Of a stretch of DNA of 64,000 nt, positions 51,263 through 60,276 are shown in pieces. The stretch's first letter is position 1. Each line of letters opens with the position of its first letter. The translations under genes were made by a program, and so were the position numbers. This DNA comes from Gemmatimonadaceae bacterium (GTDB lineage Bacteria; Gemmatimonadota; Gemmatimonadetes; Gemmatimonadales; Gemmatimonadaceae): positions 1-64,000 of the forward strand of contig JACCWE010000119.1 in assembly GCA_013697785.1 (NCBI GenBank). Direction: 5' to 3'. Under the pieces are notes generated by a model. That model was not told where the DNA came from, made no database searches, and saw only the letters and a list, made by a program, of their open reading frames with translations.

Positions 51263-53962
51263 ATGGATCTGAGTCGTCTCGCCATGGACCTTTCCGCCGC
51301 GCTCGAGTCCGCGCGTCGCGTCGCGGCCCGCGCGGGCTCGGGATACATCCACGCGAAGCATCTGATGCAGGTGCTGCTCGACAAGGGGGGCGCGCTCGCG
51401 CACGTCGCGGCGCAGGTGAAGCTCGATGCGGCCGCGGCTCTCGCAGCCGTGGAGCGGACGCCCGACGAGCGCGATGCGACGAAGCTCGAGCCGGGACGGC
51501 AGCCGATCGCGGGGCGTTCCCTGCGCGACCTTCTCGATCGCGCCTTCGCGGTGGCGGACAAGCGCGGCAGCGGCACCGTCGGTGCGCTCGAGGTTGCGCT
51601 CGCCGCGACGGACTCTCGCTCCGGCGAGCTCGCGACGGCGCTCAAGGATGCGGGGTGGACGGCGGAGACGATCGGTGCAGCGCTCGACAACCCGGCCGTG
51701 ATGCAGCCCGCCGAGGAGACGACGGCGGATGCCGGGCAGAGTCAGCTCGCGAAGTTCTCGACCGATCTCACGCAGCGTGCGCGCGACGGGAAGCTCTCGC
51801 CGGTGATCGGTCGCGATGTCGAGACGCGCGCGCTCATCCAGACGCTGCTGCGCAAATCGAAGAACAACCCGGTGCTCGTCGGCGATCCGGGAACGGGGAA
51901 GACCGCTGTCGTTGAAGGGCTCGCGCTTCGCATCGCCGCCGGGGATGTGCCGGAGTCGCTGCGCAAGTGCCGGCTCCTCTCGCTCGATCTCACTGCGCTC
52001 GTTGCGGGCGCCAAGTACCGCGGTGAGTTCGAGGAGCGGATCAAGGCGATCGTCGACGAGGTACGCGGCACCGACGACATCATCCTCTTCCTCGATGAGC
52101 TGCACACGCTCGTTGGCGCGGGCGGAAACGCGGGCGGCATGGACGCGGCGAATATCCTCAAGCCTGCGCTCGCGCGCGGTGAGCTCCGCTGTGTCGGGGC
52201 AACCACGCATGACGAGTATCGCGAGCACATCGAGAAGGATGGCGCGCTCGCTCGCCGCTTCGAGAAAGTGATCGTCGAAGAGCCGGATGATGACATGACG
52301 CTCGCGATGCTTCGCGGGGTGAAGGGCAACTTCGAGCGGCATCATGGCGTGCGCATCAGCGAGGACGCACTGCAATCGGTCGTGAAGCTCGCACGTCGTC
52401 ACCTCCGCGACAGATTTTTCCCCGACAAGGCGTTCGACATTCTCGACGAGGCGGCCGCGAGGATCCGCATGCAGCTCGAGTCGAAGCCCAATCAGATTGA
52501 CGAGAAGGAACGCGAGCTCGTGCGTCTCAATGCGCGCATAGAGGCGCTCAAGGGCTCCGGTGGCGGCAAGGGCGACGATCTCAAGAACGCGACCGCCGAT
52601 GCGGCGAAGAAGCAGAAGGAGCTCGACGCGCTCCTCGCACGCTGGAAGGACGAAAAGGAAGTGTCCGACGGACTGCAGGCAACGAGCAAGGCGACGCAGC
52701 AGAAGCAGGCCGAGCTCGACGCGGCCGAAGGCGCGGGCGATGTGGCGAAGGCCGCGGAGCTCCGCTATGGCGCACTGAAGTTTCTCGGCGACCAGCAGGC
52801 CGATCTCGATGCGCGGTGGGCAAAGCTCTCCGCCGCCGGGGTGCTCGTTCCCGCCGAAGTCGGCCCGGACATGATCGCCGAGGTCGTGGCGCGACGCGCC
52901 GGCATTCCAATCTCGCGCATGATGGAGAGCGAGCGCGAGCGGCTGCTCAAGCTCGAGGAGCGTCTTCGCGAGCGCGTGCTCGGCCAGGATGACGCCGCAG
53001 ACTATCTCGCCGACGCCGCGCGCCGCATGCGCGCGGATCTGCGCAAGAAGCGGAAACCCGCGTCGTTTCTCTTCGTCGGACCCACGGGTGTCGGCAAGAC
53101 GGAGCTCGCGAAGGGACTCGCGGAGGCGCTGTTCGACGATGACTCCGCGCTCATCCGCATCGACATGGCCGAGTACAAGGATGCTGGCTCTGTTTCCGGG
53201 CTGATCGGATCTCGTCCGGGGCTCATCGGATCGGATCAGGGCGGATTTCTGACGGAACAGGTGCGTCGCTCGCCGTACTCGATCGTGCTCTTCGACGAGA
53301 TCGAAAAAGGACACCCCGAGGTCATCGACATCCTCCTCGGCGTCCTCGACGAAGGGCGCCTCACGGATGCGAAGGGACGGTTCGTCGACTTCACGAACAC
53401 CATCGTCATCCTCACGTCGAATCTCGGCGTGAAGGAAGCGATGGCAGCGACCGACGATCTCGAGCAGCGCAAGGAGATCCTCATGAAGGTCGTGCAGTCG
53501 TCGCTGCGACCGGAGCTGTTCAACCGCATCAGCGCCGTGATCCCGTTCAACTCACTCGACCTCCCGATACTCGAGAAGATCGTGCGGATGAATCTCGCGA
53601 GCATCGGCACGCGCCTGATGGAAGAGCATCAGGTCACCTTCGAGGCCGACGACGACGCGGTGCAGCTCCTCGCGCAGCTCGCGTACGATCCTGCCTACGG
53701 GGCGCGGCCGGTCGAGCGGACGGTGGAGCGGCTCGTGGTATCGGAGCTCTCGCGCACGATCATCAGCGGCGAGCTCCCGCCCGAGTCGCACGTCCGGATC
53801 ATGTGCGAGGATGACGACGTGCTCATCGTCACCGGTTCCGTGGCTCAGGTGGCGAAGGATGCTGCGGAGATCGAGGCGAGCAAGAAGAAGAAGGCGGCGG
53901 AGGCTGCGGTGGCGCCGCCAGCGCCTCCGGCACAAGCGCCGGTCGAGCCGGCGACGGTGTGA
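51263..53962 (+). CDS. tssH: Hsp100/Clp AAA+ ATPase of the secretion cluster (TssH role, ClpB-like)
   Basis: 899 residues. N-domain 1-150; AAA1 with Walker A GDPGTGKT, pore loop KYRG and Walker B IILFLDELH; a coiled-coil middle domain with both ClpB-type halves (RIRMQLESKPNQIDEKEREL, GDVAKAAELRYG); AAA2 with Walker A GPTGVGKT and Walker B IVLFDEIEK. The AAA2 pore loop reads GLIG (about residues 653-656) where ClpB and ClpV have GYVG. The sensor-2 segment YGARPVERTVERLV is ClpB-like; ClpV has GARNID. An Ala/Pro/Lys-rich tail follows. It should disassemble contracted sheath. The ribosome site is AAGGAG. Confidence 0.88.
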   Translation: MDLSRLAMDLSAALESARRVAARAGSGYIHAKHLMQVLLDKGGALAHVAAQVKLDAAAALAAVERTPDERDATKLEPGRQPIAGRSLRDLLDRAFAVADKRGSGTVGALEVALAATDSRSGELATALKDAGWTAETIGAALDNPAVMQPAEETTADAGQSQLAKFSTDLTQRARDGKLSPVIGRDVETRALIQTLLRKSKNNPVLVGDPGTGKTAVVEGLALRIAAGDVPESLRKCRLLSLDLTALVAGAKYRGEFEERIKAIVDEVRGTDDIILFLDELHTLVGAGGNAGGMDAANILKPALARGELRCVGATTHDEYREHIEKDGALARRFEKVIVEEPDDDMTLAMLRGVKGNFERHHGVRISEDALQSVVKLARRHLRDRFFPDKAFDILDEAAARIRMQLESKPNQIDEKERELVRLNARIEALKGSGGGKGDDLKNATADAAKKQKELDALLARWKDEKEVSDGLQATSKATQQKQAELDAAEGAGDVAKAAELRYGALKFLGDQQADLDARWAKLSAAGVLVPAEVGPDMIAEVVARRAGIPISRMMESERERLLKLEERLRERVLGQDDAADYLADAARRMRADLRKKRKPASFLFVGPTGVGKTELAKGLAEALFDDDSALIRIDMAEYKDAGSVSGLIGSRPGLIGSDQGGFLTEQVRRSPYSIVLFDEIEKGHPEVIDILLGVLDEGRLTDAKGRFVDFTNTIVILTSNLGVKEAMAATDDLEQRKEILMKVVQSSLRPELFNRISAVIPFNSLDLPILEKIVRMNLASIGTRLMEEHQVTFEADDDAVQLLAQLAYDPAYGARPVERTVERLVVSELSRTIISGELPPESHVRIMCEDDDVLIVTGSVAQVAKDAAEIEASKKKKAAEAAVAPPAPPAQAPVEPATV

Positions 53963-55008
53963 TCGGGATGCGCGCGAGGGGGAAGGGCGCGACGCGCCTG
54001 CTGCTCGGCGCCGCACTCGCGCTGGCGATGCTCGCACCCGCGGGCGCGCGCGCACAGGGAATCTTTTTCTGGAAAAAGAAGAAGCCCGAGCCACCCCCGC
54101 CCCCCGCCGCGGCTGCGCCGGCCGCACAGGCGCCGCCGGTCACGCCGCCGAATGCGCTCACGCCCACGCAGCAGGCGGACAAGGACCGGCTGATCAAGCA
54201 GGCGCGTGAGAAGGGGCTCAATCGCGATACGACCGAGGCAAACGCCGAGGAGCGCGCGGAGCTCTTCAAGATGGTGCTCATCATCGACGGCTCGGATACC
54301 GAGGCGCGGATAGGCTTCGATCAGGCGCAGAAGGACATCGATGCGGCACACGCACGCGATGCGGCGTCGCAGAAGTCGAAGGAGGATGCGAACGCTGCGA
54401 AGCGCGACAAGCTCCGCGCCGCGGAGACGGCGATCGACGCCGGCGATCTCAAGACAGCCGGCATGATGGTCGATGACGTGCTCTCGACATCGCCCGACGA
54501 TCCGCGCGCGCTCTCGCTCAAAGCGACGATCGCGGACAAGCGGAAGGCGGCCGCCACACGCAAGAAGCTGTTGATCTTCGGCGCGATCGCTCTGGCCGTG
54601 GCAGTCGCCGGCGTGCTGCTGGTGATCCAGCTGCTCCGTGCGAAGCGGGAGCACGATAAGCAAAGGAAGGCCGACGCAGCTGCGCGAAAGGCGATCCTCA
54701 AGGTCGTCGACGGTGTGGGGCGGGGAAAGCTGATCGCTCTCGACAAGGACGTCTTTCGAATCGGCGCCGCGATGGGGAACAAGCCGGAGGAGCAGAACGA
54801 TCTGGTGCTGAGCGACAGTGAGAACGTGATCTCGCGCTACCACTGCTCGATCATCAAGAAGGACGGCGGCTTCTGGCTGGTCGACTCATCGCAAAACGGC
54901 ACGTCGCTCAACGATCAGAAGCTCGATCGCGGCGAGGATCACAACCTCGACGACGGCGACGAGTTCGTGCTGGCGGATGTGAGCAGAATCAAGTTTTTGT
55001 TCACGTAG
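53959..55008 (+). CDS. Exported-N, cytoplasmic-FHA membrane protein
   Basis: 349 residues. A signal-like N-terminus (RLLLGAALALAMLAPAGARAQ) is followed by a Lys/Pro stretch (FWKKKKPEPPPPPAA), an alpha-helical periplasmic region, one TM helix (LLIFGAIALAVAVAGVLLVI, about 204-226) and a canonical FHA domain at the C-terminus (FRIGAAM, VISRYHCSIIKK, SSQNGTSLND) with the Gly, Arg, Ser-His and Asn-Gly residues. The FHA would face the cytoplasm and read phosphothreonine made by the next gene, as Fha1 does with PpkA in known T6SS. The start is GTG 53959 (overlapping the ATPase stop) or ATG 53968. Confidence 0.87.
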   Translation: MIGMRARGKGATRLLLGAALALAMLAPAGARAQGIFFWKKKKPEPPPPPAAAAPAAQAPPVTPPNALTPTQQADKDRLIKQAREKGLNRDTTEANAEERAELFKMVLIIDGSDTEARIGFDQAQKDIDAAHARDAASQKSKEDANAAKRDKLRAAETAIDAGDLKTAGMMVDDVLSTSPDDPRALSLKATIADKRKAAATRKKLLIFGAIALAVAVAGVLLVIQLLRAKREHDKQRKADAAARKAILKVVDGVGRGKLIALDKDVFRIGAAMGNKPEEQNDLVLSDSENVISRYHCSIIKKDGGFWLVDSSQNGTSLNDQKLDRGEDHNLDDGDEFVLADVSRIKFLFT

Positions 55009-55826
55009 TGGCGGTGCCGGGGCCGCCGTGGCGACTCGGTCGTCGCCTGTCGCGTCGGGGTGGAAATTTCGAGCTCGTCCTCGTGACGCTCGCCGATGGC
55101 CGCGAGATGGCGCTCAAGCGACTCGCTCCGACTATGCGGGCGCGTGATCAGCTGAGCCAGCGCCTCATCGCCGAAGGGATGCTTCAGCGCCGGCTCGAAG
55201 GGTGTGAGGGAGTCGTGCAGTGCTACAGCGTGATCGAAGAGCTACCGGCGCTCTTCCTCGAGCGTGTGCCGGGCGGATCGCTGGCGGAGATCAACGCGTT
55301 CGTCTCTCTTCCAATCGATGCGGCATTGCGAGTCTTTCGCAGGGTCTCGGGCGCGGTCGCGTGTGCTCACGGGCGCGACGTCGTGCATCGCGACATCAAG
55401 CCGAGCAACATCCTCTTCGGTATCGACGGTACTCCGCACCTGGCCGACTTCGGCGTCGCCGTTCGCCGCGGCGCGCGCTCGACCGCCGATGGCTGGGATG
55501 ACATCGACGTCGGCACCCTCGGCTACGCCGCGCCCGAGCTCCTCCGCGACCCCGCGACCGCGAACACGGACACCGTCGACATCTACGGCCTCGGCGCCCT
55601 GCTGCACGAGCTACTCCTCGGCGCTACGCCGCACATGATGCACGGCGCCGAATCCGAGCCCGAGCTCCGCTCTCGCATCGTCGGAGGCGCGACTCGCGAT
55701 CTCACCCCTCGAGAATCGGAGCTCTCCGAGTCGCACCGCCGCGCGCTCGACGCTGCTCTCGCTCCCCATTCCCAGCAGCGCCCGCAGTCAGTCCTCGAGC
55801 TTCTCGCCCTTCTCGACGGCGCCTGA
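55008..55826 (+). CDS. Ser/Thr protein kinase (PpkA-like role)
   Basis: 272 residues, a soluble Hanks-type kinase. The catalytic motifs are clear: VAL-type Lys in REMALKRLAP, catalytic loop VVHRDIKPSNILF, DFG in LADFGVAVR, and the APE-like GTLGYAAPELL. The glycine loop is poor (LSRRGGNFELVLV). It has no TM or PASTA domain, unlike most envelope kinases. The GTG start shares one base with the FHA gene stop, so the two are made together. The 3' end overlaps the convergent FHA/M15-like gene by 39 bases. It probably switches the secretion system through the FHA proteins. Confidence 0.92.
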   Translation: MAVPGPPWRLGRRLSRRGGNFELVLVTLADGREMALKRLAPTMRARDQLSQRLIAEGMLQRRLEGCEGVVQCYSVIEELPALFLERVPGGSLAEINAFVSLPIDAALRVFRRVSGAVACAHGRDVVHRDIKPSNILFGIDGTPHLADFGVAVRRGARSTADGWDDIDVGTLGYAAPELLRDPATANTDTVDIYGLGALLHELLLGATPHMMHGAESEPELRSRIVGGATRDLTPRESELSESHRRALDAALAPHSQQRPQSVLELLALLDGA

Positions 55827-56996
55827 CCAGCTCACCGTGTACCGGTCGTGCCGGTCCGCGAAGCGATCGACGTGCAGGTGCACTCCGGTGCCTGCACGAT
55901 CTGCCAACCCTGCCTTGATCGCGCCCTGGATCTGCGCCTGCAGCACCGAATCCGTCGAGAAGTCCTTCACGCGAATTCCCGCCGCTCGGCAGTTGCTCAC
56001 GATCCACTGCACCTCAGCACGGGAGAGATCGTTCACGCGCATGTCGATCGCTCCGCCCTTGCCGTAGAGCGAGAGATGCTCGGGGTGATCGCGCCCCGTG
56101 ACTACCAGCTGCCGATGGTATTGCGACGCGAAGCGCGTCTCCATGGCTCCGAAGCGCGCCGCGAAATCCGCCGCCGACAGCTGTGCCTTCAGCGACGTGG
56201 CCGTGCTCACCGTCGCCTTCGCATTCCGATATTGCGCCGGCACAGCCACGCTCCGTGTGCGATAGACCTGCGCGATCGTCGCCTCGAGCGCGGCGATCCG
56301 CGGCTTCACCCACGGATTGTCGCGCAGCCTGCTCGTCTCGAGGACGTTCGTCGAGCGCGCGAACTCCTGAAGCGCCTGATCGCCGAGGCTGAGGTCGAGC
56401 AGCGTCGAGCCGCGCTCCATGTGGTCGTAGCTCACGAGCAGCAGCGAATCGAACAGCGCAGCATCGGTGTCGGACAGCGGCGTCATCTGCGATTCGTGCG
56501 TCGCCCCGTTGTACACCGCGATCCCCGCAATGACGAGCAGCGCCGCGACCACCAGCACGCCTGCCCATACCGCGATGGTGCGCCATCCGCCGCCGCCGCT
56601 GCGCCCCGCCTTCCGCTTCTTTCTCTTCTTCCCGCTCCTCGGCGCCACGCCGACGAAGCCTTCGTCCACTTCCTCGGCCGCAACCGGCAACGGCTCGCCC
56701 GTCTCCAGCCTCCACACCGATCCCGGCACCACCTGGATGACGTCGCCATCCGCCAGGCGCGTCAGTCCGGACACCGGGCGTCCATTCAACTGCGGTGCGG
56801 GGTAGACGTTCGCGACCGGCGAGAGATAGAAGCCGTCTTCGCGTTCCATCAGTGCCACGTGTCGCGGCGCGACGCCCGGCAGGAGAAGCGGGAGCGCCGA
56901 CCCGTTTGCCGAGCCGATCCAGAACGGCGTAAGCGCAATCGATACGGGCGCGCCCTGCGTCGGCGCGACGGGAACCAGCCTGGGATCGTAGGTCAC
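55788..56996 (-). CDS. FHA-TM protein with M15-peptidase-like periplasmic domain
   Basis: 402 residues. Residues 1-105 are an FHA-like domain (FWIGSANGSALPLLLPGVAP, RHVALMEREDG, LNGRPVSGLTRLADGD). A Lys-rich stretch and a TM helix (about 137-161) follow. A helical region then leads to a C-terminal part with YGKGGAIDMRVNDLSRAEV and VHLHVDRF, which match the AxD and HxH metal-ligand motifs of M15/VanY-type peptidases, although Tyr replaces the first His (SLYGKGGAID for SxHxxGxAxD). It may bind or cut peptidoglycan. It is convergent with, and overlapping, the kinase gene. Confidence 0.78.
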   Translation of the reverse strand: MTYDPRLVPVAPTQGAPVSIALTPFWIGSANGSALPLLLPGVAPRHVALMEREDGFYLSPVANVYPAPQLNGRPVSGLTRLADGDVIQVVPGSVWRLETGEPLPVAAEEVDEGFVGVAPRSGKKRKKRKAGRSGGGGWRTIAVWAGVLVVAALLVIAGIAVYNGATHESQMTPLSDTDAALFDSLLLVSYDHMERGSTLLDLSLGDQALQEFARSTNVLETSRLRDNPWVKPRIAALEATIAQVYRTRSVAVPAQYRNAKATVSTATSLKAQLSAADFAARFGAMETRFASQYHRQLVVTGRDHPEHLSLYGKGGAIDMRVNDLSRAEVQWIVSNCRAAGIRVKDFSTDSVLQAQIQGAIKAGLADRAGTGVHLHVDRFADRHDRYTVSWSGAVEKGEKLED

Positions 56997-57077
56997 GGCT
57001 GGTAATGGACGGAGAATTCATCGGTTTCGCAACGCCTTCCGCCTTCGAATCCCCCGCATCCCGAATAGCTTTCGCGC

Positions 57078-57659
57078 ATGGATCCCATCGAGGAATTTCG
57101 TACGCTCTTCGCACAGGCACAGGGAGTCGATCGCGCGCTTCTCCCCGATCCCACCGCGATGTCGCTCGCGACGGTGAGCCCGGACGGCGCACCGTCCGTT
57201 CGCATCGTGCTCCTCAAGGGCGTAGACGAGCGAGGCTTCGTCTTCTACACGAACATGAATGGCCGCAAAGGGCGCGAGCTCGTGGCGACACCGCGCGCCG
57301 CGCTCTGTTTCCACTGGGCTGCGCTCGAGATTCAGATTCGCGTTGAAGGGAATGTCGAGCCCGTGACGGACGCCGAGGCCGACGCGTATTTCGCCTCGCG
57401 CGCGCGCGAGAGTCAGATCGGCGCGTGGGCATCCCGCCAGAGTGAAACGCTCTCGAGTATGGACGAGCTGCGCGGCCGCGTGCTCGAGGTCGAGCAGCTC
57501 TACGGGAACAAGCCTGTGCCTCGCCCGCCATACTGGACCGGACGTCGCGTTCTCCCCGCGCGCATAGAGTTCTGGCACGCCGGCGCGTTCCGCCTGCACG
57601 AGCGCCGTCTGTTCGAGCGGAGTGGCGAGAGCTGGACGATGCGCCGCCTCTTCCCGTGA
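57078..57659 (+). CDS. pdxH: Pyridoxamine/pyridoxine 5'-phosphate oxidase
   Basis: 193 residues, FMN-dependent, making pyridoxal 5'-phosphate. Typical elements are MSLATVSPDGAPSVRIVLLK, GFVFYTNMNGRKGREL (FMN phosphate binding), FHWAALEIQIRVEG, SQIGAWASRQSE and the C-terminal RIEFWHAGAFRLHERRLFER with W-x(3)-F-R-L-H. It is slightly shorter than E. coli PdxH because the N-terminal arm is missing. The product feeds the many PLP enzymes in this window. It precedes speA by 48 bases and may be cotranscribed. Confidence 0.95.
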   Translation: MDPIEEFRTLFAQAQGVDRALLPDPTAMSLATVSPDGAPSVRIVLLKGVDERGFVFYTNMNGRKGRELVATPRAALCFHWAALEIQIRVEGNVEPVTDAEADAYFASRARESQIGAWASRQSETLSSMDELRGRVLEVEQLYGNKPVPRPPYWTGRRVLPARIEFWHAGAFRLHERRLFERSGESWTMRRLFP

Positions 57660-57707
57660 CGAAATCGGTACTGTTGAAGAACAACACAGGTCCGTAAGAT
57701 TCGCCGC

Positions 57708-59648
57708 ATGGCAACTCGAGTGGAGGCAAGTCCTCCTTCCGTCGCAGCGACTACATGGAGCATTGACGAGTCGCGCGCGCTCTACAACATCGAAGGCTGG
57801 GGGATCGGCTACTTCGACGTGAACGAGCAGGGACATGCGGTCGTCTGTCCCGACCTCAACCGCCCCGAGCTCAGGCTGGACCTGTTCAACATGGCGATGG
57901 ACCTCGCCGCGCAGGGCGTCGGCCTTCCGGTACTCCTCCGGTTCAGTGACATCCTGCGCTCCCGCATCGAGACACTCTGCGGAACGTTCGATCGCGCGAT
58001 CAAGGAGTTCGACTACGACGGCACGTACACGCTCGTGTACCCCATCAAGGTCAATCAGCAGCGGCACGTCGTCGAGGAGATCGTGCAGTTCGGCGCGGCG
58101 CACGGTGTCGGCATCGAGTGCGGCAGCAAGCCCGAGCTCCAGGCGGTGCTTGCGCTCACCGAGACCACCAATCACCTGATCGTCTGCAACGGCTACAAGG
58201 ACGAGGAGTTCATGCGCCTCGCCCTCATGGGGCAGAAGCTCGGGCACGAGGTTTTCATCGTGATCGAGCAGGAGGGCGAGCTCGATGTGCTCCTCCGCGT
58301 CGCCGATGAGATGGGGATCACGCCGCATGCGGGCGTCCGCATCAAGCTCGCCTCGGAGGGCTACGGCCGATGGGCCGAAAGTGGCGGCGAGAAGTCGAAG
58401 TTCGGCTTGAGCGCGAGCGAGCTCGTTCGGGTGGTCGACAAGCTGCGTGATGCCGGCCGTCTCGACGTGCTCAAACTCATCCACTTCCACCTGGGCTCGC
58501 AGATCACGGACATCCGCTACATCAAATCCGGGCTGCAGGAGATTGCGCGCTTCTACGCCGAGCTTCACACGGCGGGCGTGCGCGTGAGCCACGTGGACGT
58601 CGGCGGCGGGCTCGGCATCGACTATGATGGCTCGGGCTCGACGGTCACCGCGAGCGTCAACTACTCCGTGCAGGAGTACGCGAACGATGTCGTGTACACG
58701 CTCGCCGAAATGTGCCGCGAGCTCGAGATCCCGATGCCGAATCTCATCTCTGAGTCGGGGCGTGCGCTCACCGCGCACCACGCGCTGCTCCTGCTCAACG
58801 TGATCGACGTCGAGTCGCAGCAGGACGTCGAGCTACCGGTGCTCACCGACGACGACCACGCGATCCTGCACGATCTTCAGGACTCGTTCCAGTCGATCTC
58901 CGGACGCTCCGCGCGCGAGGTCTACCACGACGCCACGTTCGCGAAGGAGCGCGCGCAGGCGCTTTTCAACAGCGGCGTGCTCTCCCTCCGCGCGCGCGCG
59001 ATGGCCGAGCAGCTTTACACGGCTACGGTCAACGCGGTCGCAGTGATGGCGCAGAAGGATCGCGAAGAGTACGAGGACATCATTGAGGAGCTGGAGGCGC
59101 GGGTCATCGACCGCTACTTCTGCAACTTCAGCGTCTTTCAGTCGCTCCCCGACAGCTGGGCGATCGACCAGATCTTTCCGATCATCCCGATCCATCGTCT
59201 CGACGAGCAGCCGGAACGTCGCGGAACCATCCAGGATGTGACGTGCGATTCCGACGGGAAGATCGATCGCTTCGTCGGCGGGAAGAATGGAAGCCCGAGC
59301 CTCCCGCTGCATCCGTACCGGCCGGGGGAGCCGTACATCCTCGGCATTTTCCTGACCGGAGCGTACCAGGAAATTCTCGGCGACCTGCACAACCTATTCG
59401 GTGACACGAACGCCGTGCACGTGCGGCTCTCGGAGTCAGGCTACGAGGTGACCGATCTCGTGCACGGCGATACGGTGACCGAGGTGCTGAACTACGTGCA
59501 GTTCCACGCGTCCGATCTGTTGACGACGTTCAGGCGAAAGGTCTCCGCGGCGTCGAATCTCACGCGCCAGGAAGCCAACACGTTCATCGCGGACTACGTC
59601 GCGGGGCTCGAGGGGTACACCTATCTCGAGGGCGACGCGCCGCGATGA
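57708..59648 (+). CDS. speA: Biosynthetic arginine decarboxylase
   Basis: 646 residues, the size of the fold-III SpeA enzymes. The PLP lysine is in YTLVYPIKVNQQRHVVEE. GGGLGIDYDG and HFHLGSQITDIRYIKSG are the barrel phosphate and substrate elements, and SESGRALTAHHALL follows. It converts arginine to agmatine for polyamine synthesis in the cytoplasm. It uses ATG without a strong ribosome site. A 9-bp hairpin lies just past its stop. Confidence 0.95.
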   Translation: MATRVEASPPSVAATTWSIDESRALYNIEGWGIGYFDVNEQGHAVVCPDLNRPELRLDLFNMAMDLAAQGVGLPVLLRFSDILRSRIETLCGTFDRAIKEFDYDGTYTLVYPIKVNQQRHVVEEIVQFGAAHGVGIECGSKPELQAVLALTETTNHLIVCNGYKDEEFMRLALMGQKLGHEVFIVIEQEGELDVLLRVADEMGITPHAGVRIKLASEGYGRWAESGGEKSKFGLSASELVRVVDKLRDAGRLDVLKLIHFHLGSQITDIRYIKSGLQEIARFYAELHTAGVRVSHVDVGGGLGIDYDGSGSTVTASVNYSVQEYANDVVYTLAEMCRELEIPMPNLISESGRALTAHHALLLLNVIDVESQQDVELPVLTDDDHAILHDLQDSFQSISGRSAREVYHDATFAKERAQALFNSGVLSLRARAMAEQLYTATVNAVAVMAQKDREEYEDIIEELEARVIDRYFCNFSVFQSLPDSWAIDQIFPIIPIHRLDEQPERRGTIQDVTCDSDGKIDRFVGGKNGSPSLPLHPYRPGEPYILGIFLTGAYQEILGDLHNLFGDTNAVHVRLSESGYEVTDLVHGDTVTEVLNYVQFHASDLLTTFRRKVSAASNLTRQEANTFIADYVAGLEGYTYLEGDAPR

Positions 59649-59653
59649 ACGCC

Positions 59654-59674
59654 GCGCGCTAGCTGCTAGCGCGC
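59654..59674. terminator. Bidirectional terminator-like hairpin between speA and superoxide dismutase
   Basis: GCGCGCTAG (59654-59662) and CTAGCGCGC (59666-59674) pair perfectly with a three-base loop. The right arm covers the stop and last codons of the convergent dismutase gene. There is no long T-run, so it probably acts as a Rho-assisted or weak terminator. Confidence 0.5.
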
Positions 59675-60274
59675 CTCGTACTTCTTGTAGACCTCGGCCC
59701 AGTTCACGACGTTCCACCAGGCGGCGAGATAGTCGGCGCGGCGGTTCTGGTACTTGAGATAGTAGGCGTGCTCCCAGACGTCGACGCCCAAAACCGGCGT
59801 CTTCATCTCGCTGACCGGCGTGTCCTGATTCGGCGAGCTCTCGATCGTGAGCTTGCCGCTCTTGTCGGCCACGACCCACGCCCAGCCGGAGCCGAAGCGC
59901 GCGAGCCCCGCCGCGTTCACCTGCTCCTTCAGCTTCGCGAAGTCACCGAACGAATCCTTGATGGCATCGCCGACGGCGCCGGTTGGATCGCCGCCCGCTT
60001 TCGGGCCGATGATCTGCCAGAAGAAAGAGTGATTCCAGTGTCCGCCGCCGTTGTTGCGAACGGCACTGCGAACGGCTTCAGGGACCGATGAGAGATTCTG
60101 CAGAAGCCACTCGAGCGACTTGTCCGCGAGCTCGGGAGTCTTCTCGATCGCGGCGTTCAGATTCGTCACGTACGCCTGGTGATGCTTGGTGTGATGGATC
60201 TCCATCGTGCGCGCGTCGATGTGCGGCTCGAGGGCAGCGTAGTCGTAGCCGAGCGGCGGGAGTGTAAAAGCCAT
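59666..60274 (-). CDS. Fe/Mn superoxide dismutase
   Basis: 202 residues. Metal ligands are all visible: the N-terminal His in [12 protein letters not shown], the second in [10 protein letters not shown], and Asp/His in [24 protein letters not shown] is the family stretch before the C-terminal domain. It removes superoxide in the cytoplasm. The metal (Fe or Mn) cannot be told safely from sequence. The ATG at 60274 has GGAGG seven bases upstream (60282-60286 on the plus strand), and the DedA stop lies between that site and the ATG, so the two genes are translationally coupled. Confidence 0.96.
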   Translation of the reverse strand: MAFTLPPLGYDYAALEPHIDARTMEIHHTKHHQAYVTNLNAAIEKTPELADKSLEWLLQNLSSVPEAVRSAVRNNGGGHWNHSFFWQIIGPKAGGDPTGAVGDAIKDSFGDFAKLKEQVNAAGLARFGSGWAWVVADKSGKLTIESSPNQDTPVSEMKTPVLGVDVWEHAYYLKYQNRRADYLAAWWNVVNWAEVYKKYEAR

Positions 60275-60276
60275 TG

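Noticed and set aside
49507-53314. Two very long minus-strand ORFs across tssK and the Clp ATPase
   Set aside because: Both lie opposite well-supported genes and are rich in Arg/Glu/Ala without motifs.
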